From Blautia obeum ATCC 29174 (GTDB lineage: Bacteria; Bacillota; Clostridia; Lachnospirales; Lachnospiraceae), in the NCBI RefSeq assembly GCF_025147765.1, contig NZ_CP102265.1, forward strand, positions 67,501 to 131,500: a stretch of DNA of 64,000 nucleotides. The letters run 5' to 3'. Position 1 is the first letter of the stretch, and each line of letters opens with the position of its first letter. Of this stretch, positions 51,242 to 59,069 are shown one piece after another. A model generated the notes under the pieces. The model did not search any database. It saw only the letters and a list, made by a program, of their open reading frames with translations, and was not told the DNA's origin. The position numbers and the translations under genes are program-made.

Positions 51242-52492
51242 GTGGAAAAAGTAGTATTGCACAGTGATGCCAACTGTTTTTATGCTAGTGTGGAAATGCT
51301 ATATCATCCAGAATATGTTGGTAAGCCATTAGCTGTAGGAGGAGATCCTGAAGAGAGGCATGGAATTGTATTGACAGCGAATTATATTGCGAAGAGAAGC
51401 GGCGTTAAGACTGGCATGGCATTGTGGCAGGCAAAGCAGGTTTGCCCGGATTTGATATTTGTGCCTCCGAGGATGGATTTATATTTGAAGTTTTCCTCAA
51501 TGTTGCGAGAAATATATTCGGAATATACGAATCAAGTTGAACCGTATGGATGTGATGAAGCTTGGCTTGATGTAACTAATAGTTCTTTACTGAAAGGTGA
51601 CGGAAGAAAAATTGCAGAAGAAATTAACAGAAGGGTAAAGAAAGAACTGGGTATTACGGTAAGTATTGGAATTTCTTGGAATAAAATTTTTGCAAAACTT
51701 GGAAGCGATTATAAGAAGCCTGATGGAATTACAGAATTTAATCGGACGAATTACCGTGAACTAATCTGGAAACTTCCGGTATCAGATCTTCTATATGTAG
51801 GCAGATCAACGAATAGAACTTTACAGAAATATGGTATTCGCACAATTGGAGAATTGGCAAGAACAGATCCAAGTTTTCTGGAACGGCAGCTTGGAAAGAT
51901 GGGACTTGTGATATTTTCATTTGCAAACGGATGGGATGATTCGCCGGTTGCAGCAGAATCATATCATGCTCCGATCAAATCTATTGGTAACAGTACGACA
52001 ACACCGAGAGATCTGGAATGTGATCAGGATGTACAGATTATTCTGATGGCATTGGCAGAAAGTGTTGCAGCCAGATTACGGAAACATGGTTTTAAATGTA
52101 ATGTAGTTTCAATTTCTATCCGGGACAATGAGCTGTATCATTTTTCACGACAGAAAAAAATTCAAGAACCCACTGACATTACAGATGAGATTATGAGAGC
52201 AGCTTATCAGCTATTCAAGGAAAATTATCATTGGTCACGTCCGATCAGAAGCCTTGGCATTCGTGCTGATGATCTGGTGATGGGAACAGTACCGGTGCAG
52301 TTAGATTTGTTTATGAATGAACAACGTCGAGAAAAACAGGAGAAGTTAGACAGAGCAGTAGATGAAATCAGACGACGGTTTGGTTATCACAGTGTCCAGA
52401 GAGCATTTATGTATCAGGATAAAGTCTTATCAAGTTTGGATGCACAGAAATCCCACACGGTACATCCAGTAGGATATTTTAATGGGAGGTAA
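51242..52492 (+). CDS. dinB: Y-family DNA polymerase (DinB/UmuC-like)
   Basis: 416 residues from GTG behind GGGAGGTGA. The palm begins VVLHSDANCFYASVEM with the first catalytic Asp, and YGCDEAWLDVT gives the DE pair (about residue 103). GISWNKIFAKLGSDYKKP, the helix-hairpin-helix thumb and the little-finger domain (about 240-370) follow. The C-terminal LDLFM-like sequence (QLDLFMNEQ) resembles a beta-clamp motif. It performs error-prone bypass of damaged bases. It may be either Pol IV or the UmuC-like type carried on mobile elements; the divergent S24 gene favours the latter. Confidence 0.92.
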   Translation: MEKVVLHSDANCFYASVEMLYHPEYVGKPLAVGGDPEERHGIVLTANYIAKRSGVKTGMALWQAKQVCPDLIFVPPRMDLYLKFSSMLREIYSEYTNQVEPYGCDEAWLDVTNSSLLKGDGRKIAEEINRRVKKELGITVSIGISWNKIFAKLGSDYKKPDGITEFNRTNYRELIWKLPVSDLLYVGRSTNRTLQKYGIRTIGELARTDPSFLERQLGKMGLVIFSFANGWDDSPVAAESYHAPIKSIGNSTTTPRDLECDQDVQIILMALAESVAARLRKHGFKCNVVSISIRDNELYHFSRQKKIQEPTDITDEIMRAAYQLFKENYHWSRPIRSLGIRADDLVMGTVPVQLDLFMNEQRREKQEKLDRAVDEIRRRFGYHSVQRAFMYQDKVLSSLDAQKSHTVHPVGYFNGR

Positions 52493-52497
52493 GTTCT

Positions 52498-52743
52498 TTG
52501 GAAAATTATAAAGTATATGTTGAAGTAACCGTAAAATTTAGTACTGATGGTGTTATGATGCCCGTAGAATTTATCTGGGAAGATGGAACGAAGTACATCA
52601 TTGATAAAGTAAAATCAAAAGAACGATGTGCGAGTCGTAAGGCAGGTGGTACTGGAATCATGTATACGGTATTGGTAGATGGTAAGGAATGCCATTTATA
52701 TTATGAATTTGATAAGTGGTTTATGGAGCGCAAGAGTGCGTAA
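52498..52743 (+). CDS. Small protein co-encoded with the Y-family polymerase
   Basis: An 81-residue protein starting at TTG, five bases after the polymerase stop, with GGGAGGT at the right spacing inside the polymerase end. It is beta-rich (YKVYVEVTVKFSTDGVMMPV, EFIWEDGTKYIIDKV) and resembles small proteins found after translesion polymerases in other phyla (DUF6504-like). The function is unknown; co-expression suggests a role in damage tolerance. Confidence 0.75.
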   Translation: MENYKVYVEVTVKFSTDGVMMPVEFIWEDGTKYIIDKVKSKERCASRKAGGTGIMYTVLVDGKECHLYYEFDKWFMERKSA

Positions 52744-52824
52744 AGATTTAAGAAAGAAAACAGGATCTGCAGAAGAGCTGACCTTTCCCTTTTGCTCTTT
52801 TCAGGTTGACATATAAGGGCATTA

Positions 52825-52872
52825 CATCTATGTGCATGAAACAATATACCCACTATATTGTCCATGCAGATG
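52825..52872 (+). repeat. Long inverted repeat upstream of the ICE-type regulator gene
   Basis: CATCTatGTGCATGaaACAATATA / TATATTGTcCATGCaGATG forms an imperfect 20-bp stem around CCCAC. There is no T run after it, so it is more likely a regulatory RNA hairpin or protein-binding site than a terminator. It lies 105 bases before the start of the gene at 52979. Confidence 0.5.
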
Positions 52873-52978
52873 TGGCTCTGCTCAAGAATAATTCTTATTG
52901 AGCTTCCGTCAAAATCACAGGGATGGGAGTGTAGAACGTCAGAGAAAGACGATTCAATACGAAAAGGAGATTTTGATA

Positions 52979-53542
52979 ATGACAGAGAGAGATTATGCGA
53001 TCAGATCGTTTAAAGAAGTAACCTTAAATGCAGCACGCCATACAGAAGAAAGAATGAACCTGTACTATGGAAAAATCAAGGAACTGATGAACAATTATCA
53101 GGACTTGATTTTGGAAAATCAGATGGTTCTGGATGAATTAGAGCAGGAGTGTCAGGAAAAGATCAATGAGAACATGGCTTATGCTCTTCAGTATATGGAT
53201 TCTTACGATTACCGCATGAATTTAGGAAAACTGAAAAAAGAAGTAAACAATATCATTCTAATCTATGGACTTTGCGATATGGTCAACAGAGCAATGACAT
53301 TGGTAAAATATTTTACCCCAAATTTTGGAACCGAATATTATGATGTGCTTTATGGGTGCTTCTGCAGACACAGAAAAATGACAGATATGGAAATTATGCT
53401 TGAACTGGGGATGAGCCGGGCAAGTTTTTACCGGAAGAAAAAAGTAGCTCTCCGGTATCTGGGATATTATTTTTTTGAAATCGTAGTGCCACAGTCTGCA
53501 AACAAACGATATAAGCCATCTTTTCCAGAAACGGAAGAGTAG
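52979..53542 (+). CDS. Putative sigma-like / DNA-binding protein of mobile elements
   Basis: A 187-residue helical protein. Residues 1-120 form a long helical bundle (QDLILENQMVLDELEQECQE). The C-terminal third holds a sigma-region-4-like helix-turn-helix: MTDMEIMLELGMSRASFYRK (about 140-160), then KVALRYLGYYFFEIV. I know this type only as a recurrent accessory gene in Lachnospiraceae elements; it is likely a regulator. AAAAGGAG precedes the ATG. A truncated paralogue of its last 50 residues occurs at 62329-62492. Confidence 0.65.
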   Translation: MTERDYAIRSFKEVTLNAARHTEERMNLYYGKIKELMNNYQDLILENQMVLDELEQECQEKINENMAYALQYMDSYDYRMNLGKLKKEVNNIILIYGLCDMVNRAMTLVKYFTPNFGTEYYDVLYGCFCRHRKMTDMEIMLELGMSRASFYRKKKVALRYLGYYFFEIVVPQSANKRYKPSFPETEE

Positions 53543-53551
53543 ATTTGAAAG

Positions 53552-53587
53552 AGCCTGATGGAATCTCCCCTTTCCATCAGGCTTATA
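53552..53587. terminator. Terminator after the sigma-like gene
   Basis: AGCCTGATGGA pairs with TCCATCAGGCT around a ten-base loop, followed by TATATATA. It separates the gene from the convergent DUF6219 gene. Confidence 0.75.
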
Positions 53588-53616
53588 TATAATGGAATAC
53601 TCCCCTATTCCTCTTA

Positions 53617-53826
53617 TTATTCTGCAGATTCTTCAGCTGCAGCTTCTTTCTTTTTTCTGGATTTGCCAGAAATCATTTTATGACCTGAGTAAATGGCCAT
53701 AGCCATGCAGATCAGTGAACTGAATGCAAAATATTTATGTGCTGATTTCATATCCTTATAGCCGGTGTAGCAAGTTCCGATCATGGAAACCAGCGCACCG
53801 ATGGACCAGTATTTATGTGATTTCAT
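53617..53826 (-). CDS. DUF6219-like small membrane protein
   Basis: A 69-residue protein with two hydrophobic helices (about 6-22, 30-48) around KDMKSAHKYF and a Lys/Glu/Ala-rich C-terminus. It resembles DUF6219, a two-helix family common in gut Clostridia; function unknown. CAGGAGG precedes the ATG. Confidence 0.75.
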   Translation of the reverse strand: MKSHKYWSIGALVSMIGTCYTGYKDMKSAHKYFAFSSLICMAMAIYSGHKMISGKSRKKKEAAAEESAE

Positions 53827-53892
53827 TTGAACCTCCTGAGCTTTTTTATATCATACATCTTTTTAAGAAATATGCAAACTGGAATTTTCAAA

Positions 53893-54495
53893 TTAGTCTT
53901 TGCAAATAACCTTTGAACCTTCACCGTCAATTACAATTCCCTGACGGTTGTTAATTGGGCATAGATTCAAATCCGAAAACTCAGTCATTATTTTCTTGGT
54001 AACTTTCTTAAATGGTGATGTAAGATAATGCGGAAGAACATAGAAATCAATCAAATCAAGCCCTGCATCATCTTCTTGTGAGTAGTCCTCCGGCTTTTTA
54101 TCCATTTGCTGGATATATTGGATGCTTGGAGCGCATATAATTGCGCCTGCCGACTCGCCGATCATCAATTTTCCATTTGCCAATTCCTTTTTCAGCAGCC
54201 CATCAGTTCCCGTTTTACGGAGCCGGTCCATAAGAAAAAAAGAATTTCCGCCGGTAAAATATATCACATCTGCATCTTCAAAAACAGACTGTATCGTTGA
54301 ATAAGCCTCCGTTGAAATATCAATTTCAGTTACGATTGCTCCCAACTTTTTGAATAATTTTCGAGCCGAGCCGACATAACCGGTGTAGCCTTCACGCAGC
54401 GAAGCTGTTGGAATAAATGCGACTTTCTTATTTTCAATTTCTTCCTTTATCAGACTTCCTACACTTGAAAAATGCGAACATAAAAATAGTTTCAT
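53893..54495 (-). CDS. Peptidase S51 family protein (dipeptidase E-like)
   Basis: A 200-residue class I glutamine amidotransferase-like serine peptidase. KVAFIPTASL, DVIYFTGGNSFFLMDRLR, the nucleophile elbow MIGESAGAIIC (Ser about residue 115) and YVLPHYLTSPF with the catalytic His are present. Relatives include PepE (Asp-X dipeptidase) and cyanophycinase; the length fits the PepE-like branch. AAAGGAGAA precedes the ATG. It lies just outside the likely left end of the mobilizable element. Confidence 0.87.
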   Translation of the reverse strand: MKLFLCSHFSSVGSLIKEEIENKKVAFIPTASLREGYTGYVGSARKLFKKLGAIVTEIDISTEAYSTIQSVFEDADVIYFTGGNSFFLMDRLRKTGTDGLLKKELANGKLMIGESAGAIICAPSIQYIQQMDKKPEDYSQEDDAGLDLIDFYVLPHYLTSPFKKVTKKIMTEFSDLNLCPINNRQGIVIDGEGSKVICKD

Positions 54496-54619
54496 CAATA
54501 TTCTCCTTTATAAATTCCGATTGAGATTTCACCTGTTTTAAGAGATTTGATAACTGTTATATCTTGTTATTAAATTCTCTGCCAACCCTTGAAAACACTG
54601 GATTTATCGCAGATGAGCT

Positions 54620-54700
54620 TTCCCTTATTCTTTCCCTTGTGTTATATCGTCCCATCAGTGTTTACGAATTCTGATAAGGGCAAATACAAGGGCAAGAAAA
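54620..54700. repeat. Probable left-end arm repeats of the mobilizable element
   Basis: TTTCCCTTATTCTTTCCCTTG is followed some 35 bases later by GATAAGGGC and ACAAGGGC, an inverted arrangement of CCCTTAT and CCCTTG(T). The same two motifs in the same orientation lie behind the integrase gene. Between the S51 gene and the DUF6061 gene (54496-54807) I see no other coding sequence. Confidence 0.5.
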
Positions 54701-54807
54701 TCATATAAAACAGTATAACACAAAATAAAAGTGACATGGTGAACTGATTGAAATGCTTCTGATTTTTGTATCTGATGATTGATTGAATGATAAGGAGATA
54801 GGATACG

Positions 54808-55044
54808 ATGAGAACGATATTTGCAGAATACAATCCACACAGAAACAGTATTGATGTTTATACCAGTGCTGGCTATATGCTTCGCATTGATTGTTGGGAA
54901 GCAGAAAAGAATTTAAAAACCACTCCCGGATCAGACTGTGCATTAACTTCACTTGCAGTTGATGAACCACTTGAATATGCAAGATTATATCTTGATGGAA
55001 ATTTGCAGATGTGGGTGAACGCGGAAGATTCATTAGAGATATAG
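54808..55044 (+). CDS. DUF6061 family protein
   Basis: A 78-residue protein (RTIFAEYNPHRNSIDVYT, YMLRIDCWEAE, ALTSLAVDEPLEYARLYLDG), matching DUF6061, a small family seen in Clostridia integrative elements. It has no membrane segment and no known function. AAGGAGATAGG precedes the ATG. It stands alone near the left end. Confidence 0.8.
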   Translation: MRTIFAEYNPHRNSIDVYTSAGYMLRIDCWEAEKNLKTTPGSDCALTSLAVDEPLEYARLYLDGNLQMWVNAEDSLEI

Positions 55045-55373
55045 AAATACCTTTTAGAACAAAGTAGTCTTTCGCCTCTACGAATATAATTGTGAATTAG
55101 ACGCTTATATCCGAAATAAACAATTGGAACATACCCGACAGGAGAACTTTCTTTGATAAGTCACGAAAAGAAACAGTCTATCAGAAAATGCAATCTGACA
55201 CATAGACGGGCTCGACACATAGAATAAACAAGAGGACTTGCAAGGTTTGTGACCTTCTTTCAAGCCCTCTTATGTATCATTGCGGTACTGGCTGTGTCCG
55301 TTCCGTAAAGGACTGCCCTAAGTGTATCGGCTTCACCTTGTTCCTTTACCTCACTATTCACAAATCACTTTTG
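55045..55373. other. Non-coding stretch with inverted repeats
   Basis: No gene is seen in these 329 bases. AGAGGAC(TTG) and AAGCCCTCTT flanking TTTGTGACC (55232-55271), and GTAAAGGA/TCCTTTAC (55307-55349) can form hairpins. The second pair, around CTGCCCTAAGTGTATCGGCTTC, could be a transcript end for the minus-strand unit at 55374-56104. Confidence 0.4.
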
Positions 55374-55523
55374 CTATTTTCGCAATAATATTGCAAATAA
55401 AACAATTAGAACTAATATAATTATCAAAAAAATAAACCTTATTTGACCATGAAATCCTAATCCAATCCACTGCAATACTATTATTAACGCAAAAACTAAT
55501 AACGCCCAATACTTTCTTTTCAT
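55374..55523 (-). CDS. Tiny hydrophobic membrane protein, possible immunity protein
   Basis: A 49-residue protein made almost entirely of two membrane helices (KYWALLVFALIIVLQWIGL and FIFLIIILVLIVLFAILL) with basic ends. It starts eight bases after the stop of the exported protein gene, so it would be co-transcribed. Size, hydrophobicity and position are those of many bacteriocin immunity proteins, which protect the producing membrane. No family is recognised, and the ribosome site is weak. Confidence 0.6.
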   Translation of the reverse strand: MKRKYWALLVFALIIVLQWIGLGFHGQIRFIFLIIILVLIVLFAILLRK

Positions 55524-55531
55524 GCAATTTT

Positions 55532-56104
55532 TTAATAAGTCATTCTTACGTTATCTACCACGTAATCATACATTGGATCTCCATACATAGTTCCTCTATT
55601 CACACAATGTGTGTCAAACTTAAAATATGCTACAGATTTACCCGAATTAAGAAATGATTTTAAATGACTAACGTAAGTACTCTCTCCGCCGATAAAATTA
55701 AGAATTACAGAAACACTGAGTCCAACAACCGAACCAACAGGACCACCTAAAGCAGCTAGCAGTAAAGTCCCTAAACTTTTAGTCGCACCCTCTCCCACAT
55801 TTATTGCTTTAAGAGCTGCCTCTGCTTGACTTCTTGTCATAGAATATGAAAAAGTCTTATTTTTTACAGTACAGTATCCAATTCCGCCACCCATTCGTGT
55901 TTCTTGAGAAGGAACTATATATAGTTCTCCATCTTCATAAATTATAGTATAACCACCATTGGATAAGTCAACATCTTCTTTACTACAAGTCCCCTTCGAA
56001 TTGTCATTTTGATTATACCTTTCACTAGCAAAAGATACTGTTGACATCGAAAATCCTAAAACCATTGACAAAATAATTGCTATACAACGTTTAATTTTTT
56101 TCAT
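55532..56104 (-). CDS. Exported glycine-rich protein, possible bacteriocin or toxin
   Basis: A 190-residue protein with a clear Sec signal peptide (residues 1-27, KKIKRCIAIILSMVLGFSM, cleavage after SFA). The mature part has a small beta-like domain (NGGYTIIYEDGELYIVPS) and a Gly/Ala/Val-rich hydrophobic segment (LLLAALGGPVGSVVGLSVSV, about 116-137) able to insert in membranes. It ends in an aromatic, Cys-containing tail. Cys occurs at three mature sites. ACGGAGG precedes the ATG. GC is low for the window. No family is recognised; the partner gene supports a secreted toxin, but a surface protein is possible. Confidence 0.65.
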   Translation of the reverse strand: MKKIKRCIAIILSMVLGFSMSTVSFASERYNQNDNSKGTCSKEDVDLSNGGYTIIYEDGELYIVPSQETRMGGGIGYCTVKNKTFSYSMTRSQAEAALKAINVGEGATKSLGTLLLAALGGPVGSVVGLSVSVILNFIGGESTYVSHLKSFLNSGKSVAYFKFDTHCVNRGTMYGDPMYDYVVDNVRMTY

Positions 56105-56460
56105 GATTTTCCTCCGTTCTTGAGGAATTTAAGATTTATAGACGACTTTAAAAGAATGCGCATGCTTTTGTATACACTTAATATATATCACTCTTTAAAA
56201 AAATAAAAGACTTGTTTTGAATTATTTTTTATAGTATCCTATAATAGTGGTGATTTATATAATTTTAATGTTTATTTTTAAGATTCTCTAACAAACTTTT
56301 ATACTATCCTATAAAACGGTCAATTTTAAAAATCACGAAATTGCAGGCTTTACAACACTTTGTAACACGATATAGGTCTGTCCGATAATCCCTCTCATAT
56401 AAAAATAATCAATGCTTCATTTTTAACACAGGAAGATAAAGACATCTCCCTGTGTTTTTC
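56105..56460. promoter_or_regulatory. AT-rich regulatory region with two iteron-like repeats
   Basis: These 356 bases lie upstream of the exported-protein gene and after the membrane protein gene, and contain no ORF. ATAGTATCCTATAA (56231-56244) and ATACTATCCTATAA (56301-56314) are near-identical 14-base repeats exactly 70 bases apart. The first sits in the palindrome TATAG-TATC-CTATA. They could be operator sites. Confidence 0.5.
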
Positions 56461-57429
56461 TTAATAATATCCCCGCTCTTCTCGCCAGTCTTTTACATAA
56501 CATCGAATTCCAATATAGACCACATATACAAGTAGTAACAGTACAATGAGGTTTATCGGAATGACAGATTTTATCCATTCGCCAAAGTAGATTACGATAG
56601 CTGTACTCATTATTGCCACCATAATGCTGATGATATCCCAACAATATTTCCGGTAGATTTTTCCCACCTGATAGCCAATCCCAATTATCAGGAATCCCGT
56701 TATAATGAATAAAATTCCCATAACAATAGCCGCGATCAGCCAGTACACAATCCCGGAAACGATACTGTTTGAGATTCCATTGCTTAACTGTCCGAAAGAA
56801 TCTGCTCCTGTAACAAATTCTCGAAACAGGTTTATGATTCCTTTACCAATCGTACCGAAAAAGGTGATACAGTCGTTAAGAAAAACCGGAGAAAGGATAG
56901 CTGTGAACAGTGTAGTTGCTATGCTGTACCATGCCAACAGGAACATAAGGCTTTCATAACCTGTTGTCATTTGTTTATATTTTTTCTCCAACTGAATTTT
57001 TCGATTATCGCATTTTTCTTTTGCTTTCTGATAAGCAGTACGGTCACAGTTATCGCATTTCTCATAAGGCACTTTTTTCTCGACAGGCACCTCTACCGTC
57101 TTTTGGTGTGTCTGTGCATAGCGTTTTGCCTGCTCCGCTTTTTCGTACTTAAATTTCCATGCCACGACTTCTGCGTCGGCTCTTTTCCTGCTGTCTGTCT
57201 CGCTGGTTAATTGTTCCTCTGTTTGCTTTAATTTTGTCCGCAATGCTTCGATATTCTCGGCTCTGTTTTCGCTGTTCAATTTCTCGTTCAAGGTCAGCGA
57301 TCTGTTTAGCTGCCTGTTCAGTTCCAGAATTGTCTGGTCTTTCTGATCCAGTTCGTCCTGCATCTGTTCCGTCATTGCCAGGAGTTCTTCCACCCGCCCG
57401 ACGTTCTCTAAGTTTACGCATTCGTTCAT
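56461..57429 (-). CDS. Coiled-coil membrane protein (DUF6040-like) of MobA elements
   Basis: A 322-residue protein: an N-terminal coiled coil (1-80, LLAMTEQMQDELDQKDQTIL), a Cys pair CDNCDRT (about 125), a second helix, then four to six hydrophobic segments (about 160-315). It resembles DUF6040, regularly encoded after MobA/MobL relaxases; role unknown. The ATG at 57429 has GCGAGGG seven bases before it. Its first 281 bases overlap the relaxase 3' end in another frame. Confidence 0.8.
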   Translation of the reverse strand: MNECVNLENVGRVEELLAMTEQMQDELDQKDQTILELNRQLNRSLTLNEKLNSENRAENIEALRTKLKQTEEQLTSETDSRKRADAEVVAWKFKYEKAEQAKRYAQTHQKTVEVPVEKKVPYEKCDNCDRTAYQKAKEKCDNRKIQLEKKYKQMTTGYESLMFLLAWYSIATTLFTAILSPVFLNDCITFFGTIGKGIINLFREFVTGADSFGQLSNGISNSIVSGIVYWLIAAIVMGILFIITGFLIIGIGYQVGKIYRKYCWDIISIMVAIMSTAIVIYFGEWIKSVIPINLIVLLLLVYVVYIGIRCYVKDWREERGYY

Positions 57430-58849
57430 CAATATCCCTCGCTTTCTCTATCTGCTGTTTAATGTCAGTAATAAGCTGTTCTCGTTGTTCAGCTTCTGCG
57501 TTAATTCCTGCCATTGCTGATTCTCGTTTTCCAACTGTTCGATTCTGACTTTTTGCTGTTCGATCTGGGAGAGCAGTTCTTCTGTATCTGGCAAAAGATT
57601 CAGAAGCCCGGATAACTCGCTGTTTAAGATCTGCAAACTCTGGTTCTGCTCCTGAAAGGACAGAAGCTGTCTGTCCCGTTCCTGTAATTCCTGTACCATC
57701 TCTGCCATAAGGTTCTGCTGTTCCTCGATCTGGTTTATCATTGACTCCATCATGGGAATGACTTCCCGGCTTTCTTCTAAGGTCATTTAACCACTCCTTC
57801 CACTGTGATAATGCACCAGATACTTTTCCGAAACTGGTCTGTATCTTTTTCAGCAGTGCATTTTGTCTTTTTATGATCTGGTTTTCCTCTACTTTCCATG
57901 AAGCTGTCTGCACCTGTCCACTCTGGAATTTCTCATCAATCTTTCTTGCATCAGCACCCTCATGGATTGTAGGGATTTCTAATTTTCCCTGTCTTGCATA
58001 GGAACGGTGGTCAATCTGTTGTTCTACTGATAAATGGTCATTACAGACTTTCGCCCATTCGCTCCGCCATAATTCACAATTCTTTGGATTGTTCCATCCG
58101 GTAGCATCGGTCAGCACCCGTTTCCATTGTTTACGGTTCCTTGCACCAACTTTCTGATTACCGTTTTCGTCCAATACCGGAATTCGGATTCCATGACGGT
58201 CAGGATTCTTTTTATCCTGCCACCAGTCCGGGTGGGATTCATCAACCACAATATTTCCGTCAGTATCTCTGACAAACTCCCAGTCTTTGACTTCTTTGTT
58301 TCCCCATGAGTGGTCGGGATTAAAGGGACGCATGGTTACAAGTAAATGCACATGCGGGTTTCCGTCGCCCTTATCGTGAATGCTCCAATCTGCACACATG
58401 CCTTTGTCCACAAAGTTTTTCTGAATATAATCTGTTGTATATTCAATTTGTTCCTGTCGATTCCATTCTTTTGGAAGTGAGAACTCAAACGATCTGCCAA
58501 GCTGTGCGTCTGAACTTTTCTCAATCTTCAAAACTTCATTCCATAAGCACTGTTTCTGAAAAGTAAGTTTGAATTTCTCCAGTACAACTTCTTTGTTGTC
58601 TGCCCTTTTATACCGGACAGATTTCTGAAACCGTTTGATATTTTCGGCAGGTACATTCTGCCATTCCTGCGGTGCATTTTCACACATCATCAAACTGGTA
58701 TAAACAACTTCTCTTTTGGAAGTGTAGTAACTGATCCTGCCTGTTTCTTCATTTTTCATTACCTCACCATTGAGATAGGCAGACGCTGATATGATGGATT
58801 TCCCTTTGCTGCGTCCGACAATCTTTACCGTATAATGAAAGATCGCCAT
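57149..58849 (-). CDS. mobA: MobA/MobL family relaxase (MobQ-type)
   Basis: 566 residues from the ATG at 58849, where the conserved MAIFHYTVKIVGRSKGKS starts; the frame is open further upstream but not conserved. The relaxase domain (1-230) has the catalytic Tyr region at the start and the three-His metal site in DKGDGNPHVHLLVTMRPF (about 155-172). It nicks oriT and pilots the strand into a recipient through a helper conjugation system. The C-terminal 210 residues are charged (IKQQIEKARDIDERMRKLRE). From 57786 on, they share DNA with two other genes. Confidence 0.92.
   Translation of the reverse strand: MAIFHYTVKIVGRSKGKSIISASAYLNGEVMKNEETGRISYYTSKREVVYTSLMMCENAPQEWQNVPAENIKRFQKSVRYKRADNKEVVLEKFKLTFQKQCLWNEVLKIEKSSDAQLGRSFEFSLPKEWNRQEQIEYTTDYIQKNFVDKGMCADWSIHDKGDGNPHVHLLVTMRPFNPDHSWGNKEVKDWEFVRDTDGNIVVDESHPDWWQDKKNPDRHGIRIPVLDENGNQKVGARNRKQWKRVLTDATGWNNPKNCELWRSEWAKVCNDHLSVEQQIDHRSYARQGKLEIPTIHEGADARKIDEKFQSGQVQTASWKVEENQIIKRQNALLKKIQTSFGKVSGALSQWKEWLNDLRRKPGSHSHDGVNDKPDRGTAEPYGRDGTGITGTGQTASVLSGAEPEFADLKQRVIRASESFARYRRTALPDRTAKSQNRTVGKRESAMAGINAEAEQREQLITDIKQQIEKARDIDERMRKLRERRAGGRTPGNDGTDAGRTGSERPDNSGTEQAAKQIADLEREIEQRKQSREYRSIADKIKANRGTINQRDRQQEKSRRRSRGMEI
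57448..57786 (-). CDS. Coiled-coil protein nested inside the relaxase gene
   Basis: A 112-residue frame on the relaxase strand but in a different frame. GGAAGGAG lies seven bases before its ATG. The protein is one continuous coiled coil with clean heptads (QSLQILNSELSGLLNLLP, EELLSQIEQQKVRIEQLENE). It ends in TAG; five codons later the same frame starts the membrane protein gene. Both its ribosome site and composition suggest real translation. It may bind the coiled coil of the next protein. Confidence 0.65.
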   Translation of the reverse strand: MTLEESREVIPMMESMINQIEEQQNLMAEMVQELQERDRQLLSFQEQNQSLQILNSELSGLLNLLPDTEELLSQIEQQKVRIEQLENENQQWQELTQKLNNENSLLLTLNSR

Positions 58850-58935
58850 GATCCGTTTCCCCCCTTTCTGCCGTACCCGGCATTGATTTCCGGCAGTTAA
58901 CATTTCCTGTAAAAGAGAATGGTATCTGCCGGAAC

Positions 58936-59036
58936 GCCCTCTGCGTAAGAGTGCTCTGTGCATAACAGCCTGCATGGAATGCGCCCCTCTGGCGAAGAGT
59001 GCCTCCTGCGACATGAGCAGGTCTGCATGAAATGCC
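58936..59036. repeat. Two imperfect tandem direct repeats before the relaxase gene
   Basis: Two copies of about 46-52 bases, each running CCCTCTG(C/G)...GAAGAGTGC...TGCATG(G/A)AATGC (58936-58981 and 58984-59036). They lie between oriT and the relaxase start and may bind relaxosome proteins. Confidence 0.55.
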
Positions 59037-59069
59037 CGCCGACGGAACGAGCCCGGCAAGCGTTAGCGC

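Noticed and set aside
54642..54840. Hydrophobic minus-strand frames of about 60 codons
   Set aside because: No ribosome site, and they overlap the start of the better supported DUF6061 gene; the hydrophobicity comes from AT-rich sequence.
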